Shown here: piece by piece, positions 59,751 through 64,000 of the stretch | How the letters are laid out: the number at the start of each line of letters is the position of its first letter | How positions within the stretch are numbered: position 1 is the first letter of the stretch | Assembly: GCA_964569315.1 (NCBI GenBank) | Contig: CAZMUZ010000003.1 | Span: forward strand, 29,707-93,706 | Length of the DNA stretch: 64,000 nt | From: CADEFF01 sp964569315 | Lineage (GTDB): Bacteria > Pseudomonadota > Alphaproteobacteria > Dongiales > Dongiaceae | Direction of reading: 5' to 3' | The notes under the pieces: model-generated | The model's database searches: none | The model's input: only the letters and a program-made list of their open reading frames with translations | Told to the model about the DNA's origin: nothing | Position numbers and translations under genes: made by a program

Positions 59751-60778
59751 GGCTTGCCCTGGTGCTGCCGAACTGGGTCGGCGACGCCGTCATGGCGACG
59801 CCGGCCTTGCGCGCGCTGCGGCGTCATTTCGCGCATGATGAGATCGTCGGGCTCGCCCCGCCCGCCATCTGTAGCCTGCTCGAGGGGCATCCCTCGCTCG
59901 ATCGTCTCCTGCCGATGCGCACGAAGCGATCCTTTCCGCTCGCAAGGCTTCGCGCCCTGACCCGTCTCCTGCGCGAGGAGCGCTTCGACCTGCTGGTGCA
60001 TTTCACCCACAGCCTCGGCAGCGCCGCGGCCGGCGCGCTCGCCCGCGTGCCGGTCCGCATCGGCTATCCGCGGCGCGGTCGCGGGCCGCTGCTGACCCAG
60101 CGGTTGCCGGCGGAAACCGCGAACGGCGCGCCGATCCCGGCGATCGACCATTATCTCGCCCTCGCCGCGGCCCTCGGCACCGGACCGGAATCGCCGCAGA
60201 TGGAGCTCGCCACCTCGGCCGCGGACGAGGCCGCCGCCGACCGGCTCTGGGAAGGCTTCGGGACGCGCTGCGGCCGCCCGACCGTCGCGCTCAACAACAG
60301 CGGCGCCTTCGGCGCGGCGAAGCTCTGGACCGAGGAAGCCGTGACCTCGCTCGCCGCGCGCATCCTGAAGGAGCTCGACCACAATGTGCTGCTGCTGGCG
60401 GGCCCGGCGGAAGCGGAAGCCGCCGCGCGCATCGCCGCCGCACTGCCCCGGCCCGGCATCCTCAGCACCGCCGCCACCCCGACGCTCGGCCTCAGCAAGG
60501 CGGCCGTCCGGCGGTCCCGCCTGATGGTCAGCACCGACAGCGGCCCGCGCCATTTCGCGCCGGCCTTCGGCGTTCCGGTGGTGAGCCTCTTCGGTCCGAC
60601 CGACCCGCAGCGCACGGCGCTGCATACGCCGCTCGATCGCTGGGTGCGGCTCGATCTCGATTGCCAGCCCTGCCAGCAGCGGGTCTGCCCGCTCGGCCAT
60701 CACCGTTGCATGCGCGCGCTCGAGGTCGATAGGGTCTGGGCCGCGATGACCGAACAGCTCGAACGATTCCCGCGATGA
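59747..60778 (+). CDS. waaF: GT9 heptosyltransferase, WaaF-like
   Basis: A 343-residue GT9 enzyme. LALVLPNWVGDAVMATPALR is typical of heptosyltransferase II, and LMVSTDSGPRHFAPAFGVPVVSLFG is the C-terminal signature (parts STDSGPRHFA and PVVSLFGPTDP). A Cys cluster (CQPCQQRVCPLGHHRCM) near the end is seen in many WaaF proteins. The ATG at 59747 lies in the previous stop (ATGA) and the stop is inside the next start. It adds the second heptose of the LPS core. Confidence 0.88.
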   Translation: MRLALVLPNWVGDAVMATPALRALRRHFAHDEIVGLAPPAICSLLEGHPSLDRLLPMRTKRSFPLARLRALTRLLREERFDLLVHFTHSLGSAAAGALARVPVRIGYPRRGRGPLLTQRLPAETANGAPIPAIDHYLALAAALGTGPESPQMELATSAADEAAADRLWEGFGTRCGRPTVALNNSGAFGAAKLWTEEAVTSLAARILKELDHNVLLLAGPAEAEAAARIAAALPRPGILSTAATPTLGLSKAAVRRSRLMVSTDSGPRHFAPAFGVPVVSLFGPTDPQRTALHTPLDRWVRLDLDCQPCQQRVCPLGHHRCMRALEVDRVWAAMTEQLERFPR

Positions 60779-61920
60779 AGTTCGCCGTGCTTACCGACCG
60801 CCACGAGCCCGGCCGCGGCGGGCTCGAGCGTCAGGTCGATGGCTGGGCGCGGTGGCTCGCCGGACGCGGCCACGAGGTGCATCTCTTCGTCTTCCACGCG
60901 CCGGCCCCGGCGCCTCCCGCCCTTGCGGTCCATCGCATCGATCCGGCGGGGTCGGCGCTCGACCGCGCGCGGCGGCTCGAAGCGGCGGCGCGCGAGATCG
61001 ATGGCGCCTTCCTGCATGATTTCGGCGCCGGCACCGGCGGCGACCTCTTCATGCCGCTCTATGGCGCGCGCTGGGCCGGGCGCGACGGCCAGCTCCAGGC
61101 GCGGCGACCCTTACGCCGGCTGCGGCTCGCGCTCCATCCGCGATGGCGGCGTCAGCAGCGGGAGGCGAGCGCGCTCGAGGCGGCGCAGCTTGCCGGCACC
61201 GGCCTGATCGTCGCCTGCTCGGGCCGCGTCGCGGCCGATCTGCGCAAGGCGGGCGCGCGCTGCCCGATCGAGATCCTGCACAACCCGGTCGACCCGGATC
61301 ACCACCGGCCGCCCGACAAGGCGCTGCGCGCCCGCCGGCGCGCCGAGCGCGGCTGGCGCGAGGACGCCACCGTCTTCCTGCAGGTAGCGCATGATTTCCA
61401 CCTCAAGGGCGTCGCCAATTCGATCCGCGCCCTGGCGCGCGCCGCGCGCACCGGCGCCGATCTGCATCTCGCCATCGCCGGGCGCGGCCCCGACCCGGCG
61501 CCGTTCCGCGCCCTGGCGCAGAAGCTCGGTATCGGCGGTCGCGTCCATTTTCTCGGCGCCATGGCCGACACGCGCGAGGCCTACGAGGCCGCCGACGTGC
61601 TGCTGCACCCCGCCCTCTACGACGCCTGCAGCCTGACCTTGCAGGAGGGGATGGCCTGCGGGCTGCCGGTCATCGCCAGCATGGCGGACGGGAGCGCGGA
61701 GCTGGTCACCGAGGGGGTGCAGGGCTGGCGGATCTCCGATCCGCGCAACCTGCGCATGATCGCCGGCGCGATGCGCGGCATGCTGGAGCCCGGGCAACGC
61801 CGCGCCATGGGCGCGCAGGCACGCCGGCTCGCCGAGCAGAACGACATCGGCTCCAATTTCGCGCGGCTGGAGGCGATCTGCCTCGCGCAAGCCGGCCGTC
61901 AGACCTCCGTCGCCGGATAG
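60775..61920 (+). CDS. GT4 glycosyltransferase, WaaG-like
   Basis: A 381-residue GT-B enzyme of the GT4 family. RHEPGRGGLERQVDGWARWL at the N-terminus and VAHDFHLKGVANSIRAL, LHPALYDACSLTLQEGMACGLPVI with the E-x7-E motif (split here) follow the LPS core glucosyltransferase plan (WaaG). The ATG at 60775 overlaps the waaF-like stop by 4 bp. Its last 22 bp overlap the convergent sulfotransferase gene. It completes the four-gene core operon. Confidence 0.85.
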   Translation: MKFAVLTDRHEPGRGGLERQVDGWARWLAGRGHEVHLFVFHAPAPAPPALAVHRIDPAGSALDRARRLEAAAREIDGAFLHDFGAGTGGDLFMPLYGARWAGRDGQLQARRPLRRLRLALHPRWRRQQREASALEAAQLAGTGLIVACSGRVAADLRKAGARCPIEILHNPVDPDHHRPPDKALRARRRAERGWREDATVFLQVAHDFHLKGVANSIRALARAARTGADLHLAIAGRGPDPAPFRALAQKLGIGGRVHFLGAMADTREAYEAADVLLHPALYDACSLTLQEGMACGLPVIASMADGSAELVTEGVQGWRISDPRNLRMIAGAMRGMLEPGQRRAMGAQARRLAEQNDIGSNFARLEAICLAQAGRQTSVAG

Positions 61921-62747
61921 CCGAGTGCCGCCTGCAACGGCCGGATGAGCTCGAGCACCGCGCGGCGCCTGGCGAGGGGCTGGTGGCGAAACTTGCCGAT
62001 CGAGCCGCGGTTGATCCAGCCCCTCGCCGCGGCGATCGCGGGCGCCGGATCGAGCCTAAGGAAGGCGAAGAGACGCTCGGCGGCGCCGGGAAAATCCTCA
62101 CAGAGATCCTCGTAGCGGATCTCGCGATAGCGGTCGCCGAGCGGCCGTCCCGCGCGGCGCGCCGCCTCGACGCTCGCGATCCAGTGCTGCGCGTTGAAGA
62201 GATGCGGCTTCCGGCGATAAGCCGCGCCGTCGAGCGCCAGCCCGTTCCAGCGTTCGATCGCATCCGTGCCGAAATAGATCTTCCGCCAGAAGGCGCTGGT
62301 CGGGCCGATATGGTCGGAGAAGGCGACGTCGCGCCCGTCGCGCAGCAGATGCACGAACCGGCCCTGCGGAAAGAGCGCCGCGGCGACCGGCAGGATATGG
62401 GTCGTTTCGCAGAGCTTCCAGCCCCAGGGGCCGGCGGCGGGGTCATAGCCTTCGAGATGACGGCCGAGCGCCGTCGCGATCATCGGCTCGACCAGCCGGT
62501 CGGTGCCGTCGAGCGCCGGCCCGTATTCCGGGTAGTAGCGCGTCACCAGATAATGGACGACCGGCAGCATGTCCCAGCTATCGCGCGATTCGTTCAGGTT
62601 CGCGCCCATGAAGACGCCGGCGGCCTGCAGCATCGAGGCCAGCAGCCGGCTTCCGGAATGGGACTTGTTGAAGACCACGATCGGCGGCGGCAGGCGCGCG
62701 ACGAGCTGCGCCAGTTCGGGCGTGCGTGGAAAGGCTCCGGCCGTCAT
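61899..62747 (-). CDS. Sulfotransferase-family protein
   Basis: A 282-residue protein with PAPS-type sulfotransferase features. PPPIVVFNKSHSGSRLLASM corresponds to the 5'-phosphosulfate loop, with His-Ser-Gly-Ser-Arg instead of the usual KSGTT; FVHLLRDGRDVAFSDH is the 3'-phosphate motif and is well conserved. No signal peptide. It overlaps the methyltransferase stop by 4 bp and its end overlaps the WaaG-like gene by 22 bp. It may sulfate a glycan or a secreted metabolite; a sulfated LPS or polysaccharide is inferred from the neighbours only. Confidence 0.78.
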   Translation of the reverse strand: MTAGAFPRTPELAQLVARLPPPIVVFNKSHSGSRLLASMLQAAGVFMGANLNESRDSWDMLPVVHYLVTRYYPEYGPALDGTDRLVEPMIATALGRHLEGYDPAAGPWGWKLCETTHILPVAAALFPQGRFVHLLRDGRDVAFSDHIGPTSAFWRKIYFGTDAIERWNGLALDGAAYRRKPHLFNAQHWIASVEAARRAGRPLGDRYREIRYEDLCEDFPGAAERLFAFLRLDPAPAIAAARGWINRGSIGKFRHQPLARRRAVLELIRPLQAALGYPATEV

Positions 62748-63370
62748 CGGGCCGTTTTCGTCCCGGGCATGCGCGCCCAGCCGAGAAAACGCGGCGGGTC
62801 CAGGAGACGCCGCACGGCCGGCCGTTCGAGATCGGCGAGCAGTACCTCGCGCATGGCCTGCTCGCTGAAGCGATAATAGTCGCCGGGGAAATCGTGGCGC
62901 CCGAGGGTCGAGGTGCCGGCCTGCAGCGCCGCGATATGCCGATGCAGCGACCGCCCGACGAAGGGAAGATGCGGGGCGAGCCGCCGCAGCCGGGGAAAGG
63001 GCAAGCGGCGCATATCCGCATAGCCGGGGACGCCGATCGCGATCAGCGCGCCCGGCCGCGCCACGCGCCGGATCTCGGCGAGGGTCAGCCAGAAGCGCCG
63101 GTCATGTTCGAGCATGGAGTTGCTGAGCACGAGATCGAAGCTGTCGTCCTCGAACGGGGTCAGCGCATTGGCGTCCATCTCGACGATCTCGAAATCCGGG
63201 CCGCGCGACGCAGGCGCGAGATTGATGCCGATCTTGCGGCTCGCGCCCGCGAGGCTCGGCAAGGCGAGCAGCGTGTCGCTCGCGGGAACGGCGCCGATCT
63301 CCAGCACGCGGCCGCCCGCCTTCTCCTGGCGGCAGATCGCATCGAAGGCGTCGAAGATCGCGGGATGCAT
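62744..63370 (-). CDS. Class I SAM-dependent methyltransferase
   Basis: A 208-residue methyltransferase. The SAM loop is GGRVLEIGAVPASDTLLALP, the acidic strand end is FEIVEMDANAL, and FDLVLSNSMLEHDRRFWLT is motif III-IV with VLSNSMLEH in the style of small-molecule and glycan methyltransferases. The 4-bp overlap with the sulfotransferase gene shows the pair is expressed together. The methyl acceptor is unknown. Confidence 0.85.
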   Translation of the reverse strand: MHPAIFDAFDAICRQEKAGGRVLEIGAVPASDTLLALPSLAGASRKIGINLAPASRGPDFEIVEMDANALTPFEDDSFDLVLSNSMLEHDRRFWLTLAEIRRVARPGALIAIGVPGYADMRRLPFPRLRRLAPHLPFVGRSLHRHIAALQAGTSTLGRHDFPGDYYRFSEQAMREVLLADLERPAVRRLLDPPRFLGWARMPGTKTAR

Positions 63371-63449
63371 GGGCTCCGGCGCGGCTTGTCGCGGGCAAGA
63401 TCGCGCCTCGCCCGCCGCCTGTCCAGCCCCGCCCGCGGGTCCCGCGAAT

Positions 63450-63974
63450 CTAGCCCGGCGTCCCGTTTCCCTCGCGCCGCCCGGCAGCCTTCTGGAGCCG
63501 ATAGGCGATATAGCCGAGCACCGTGAGGATGACGAGGGCGAGCGCCACGTTGATGACGGCGAGCAGGTAGTAGCCCGCGCCGCAAGCGACGCCGATCGCG
63601 CCGGCGAGCCAGATGCTGGCCCCCGTCGTCATGCCCTGCACGTCGGCGCCGGACCGGATGATGCTGCCGGCGCCGAGGAAGGCGACGCCGGCCGTCACCG
63701 CCTCGATGATGCGCACCGGGTCGGCCGAGCTCGTGCCGTCGCCGCGCTCGGTGACGACATAGAGCTCCATCGCGAGGATGGTGAAGGTCGTGGCGGCGAG
63801 GCAGACCAGCATGTGGGTGCGGATGCCGGCCGGCTTGTGCTTCCATTCCCGGTCGAGCCCGATGAGAAGGCCGCAGAGCACGCTGGCGACGAGGCGGACC
63901 AGGATCTCCCAGGCGGGAAGCGAGGTGGCGATCCAGGGCACGATGGCGGTCATGTTCACGCCGATGGCTTCCAT
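63450..63974 (-). CDS. MgtC/SapB-family membrane protein
   Basis: A 174-residue membrane protein. RLVASVLCGLLIGLDREWKHKPAGIRTHML, cut here to GLLIGLDREW and KPAGIRTHMLVCL, is the MgtC/SapB signature, followed by AGVAFLGAGSIIRSG and TTGASIWLAGAIGVACG. The family has four membrane segments; MgtC itself binds F-type ATPase and helps in low Mg or in hosts, but SapB-like relatives are broader. The ATG at 63974 gives the usual length; MTAIVPW 21 bp downstream is an alternative. The 79-bp gap to the methyltransferase gene shows nothing clear. Confidence 0.9.
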   Translation of the reverse strand: MEAIGVNMTAIVPWIATSLPAWEILVRLVASVLCGLLIGLDREWKHKPAGIRTHMLVCLAATTFTILAMELYVVTERGDGTSSADPVRIIEAVTAGVAFLGAGSIIRSGADVQGMTTGASIWLAGAIGVACGAGYYLLAVINVALALVILTVLGYIAYRLQKAAGRREGNGTPG

Positions 63975-64000
63975 GAAACCCCACGGGAATCGACAAAAGA

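Overview
The window is about 64 kb of uniformly very GC-rich DNA with dense coding, short intergenic gaps, many ATGA/TGATG start-stop overlaps and bacterial-type operons. A complete squalene-hopene (hopanoid) gene set, MEP-pathway genes, a ferredoxin-type sulfite reductase operon with the alphaproteobacterial companions DUF934 and DUF2849, and the style of the intergenic repeats all point to the chromosome of an alphaproteobacterium, probably of the Rhodospirillales/Rhizobiales type. I see no phage, integrase, insertion sequence, CRISPR array, rRNA or tRNA.

Layout. 1-4144 (+): the end of the hopanoid exporter hpnN, a strong terminator, then ispH and hpnH. 4103-15597 (-): dxr, copC, copD, hpnB, hpnC, hpnA, hpnD, hpnE, shc and hpnG, tightly packed. 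Together this is squalene synthesis (HpnCDE), cyclisation (Shc), side-chain extension (HpnH, HpnG), accessory glycosyltransferase/NDP-sugar type enzymes (HpnA, HpnB) and transport (HpnN). Two MEP-pathway genes (dxr, ispH) flank the set, and a CopC/CopD copper pair sits at the head of the hpn operon. 15813-20412 (-): assimilatory sulfate reduction and siroheme operon cysG-DUF2849-cysI-DUF934-cysH, with a readable promoter and two inverted repeats in an unusually AT-rich leader (20413-20694).

20695-29011: an EamA exporter, a small DUF6717-like gene, then a surface-glycan locus: FkbM methyltransferase, a GT4 enzyme, a very large protein carrying three glycosyltransferase domains, and GDP-mannose 4,6-dehydratase. 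29097-33901: queuosine genes (yhhQ divergent from queA-tgt-queF-queG); the genes that make preQ0 are absent here, and the transporter suggests salvage. 33914-36344: an arginase-fold protein lacking one metal ligand, converging on an amidohydrolase, followed by a 30-bp tandem repeat array.

36722-46937: mixed genes, including a TPR protein with a histone-H1-like tail, a cyclase-like protein that has lost both catalytic aspartates, mscL, a 2'-5' RNA ligase-type protein, a Tat-exported solute-binding protein, a GT4 enzyme, OsmC, an ectoine-hydrolase-like M24 protein, and cspA with a long leader and an excellent terminator. 47052-53886 (-): a KstD-like flavoprotein, an MBOAT/SGNH-like acyltransferase pair, and a two-gene unit of a heme-oxygenase-fold diiron-type protein plus an exported TPR protein. 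54169-57009: a short-chain dehydrogenase, a guanidino-group-modifying enzyme and an unrecognised protein. 57535-63370: an LPS core-type operon (GT29/GT42-like protein, two heptosyltransferases, GT4) facing a sulfotransferase/methyltransferase pair. The window ends with an MgtC/SapB protein.

No single undescribed system dominates. The best leads are the regulatory architecture of the cys promoter, the copCD insertion in the hopanoid operon, the diiron/TPR pair, the multi-domain glycosyltransferases, and several enzyme-fold proteins with lost or altered active-site residues.
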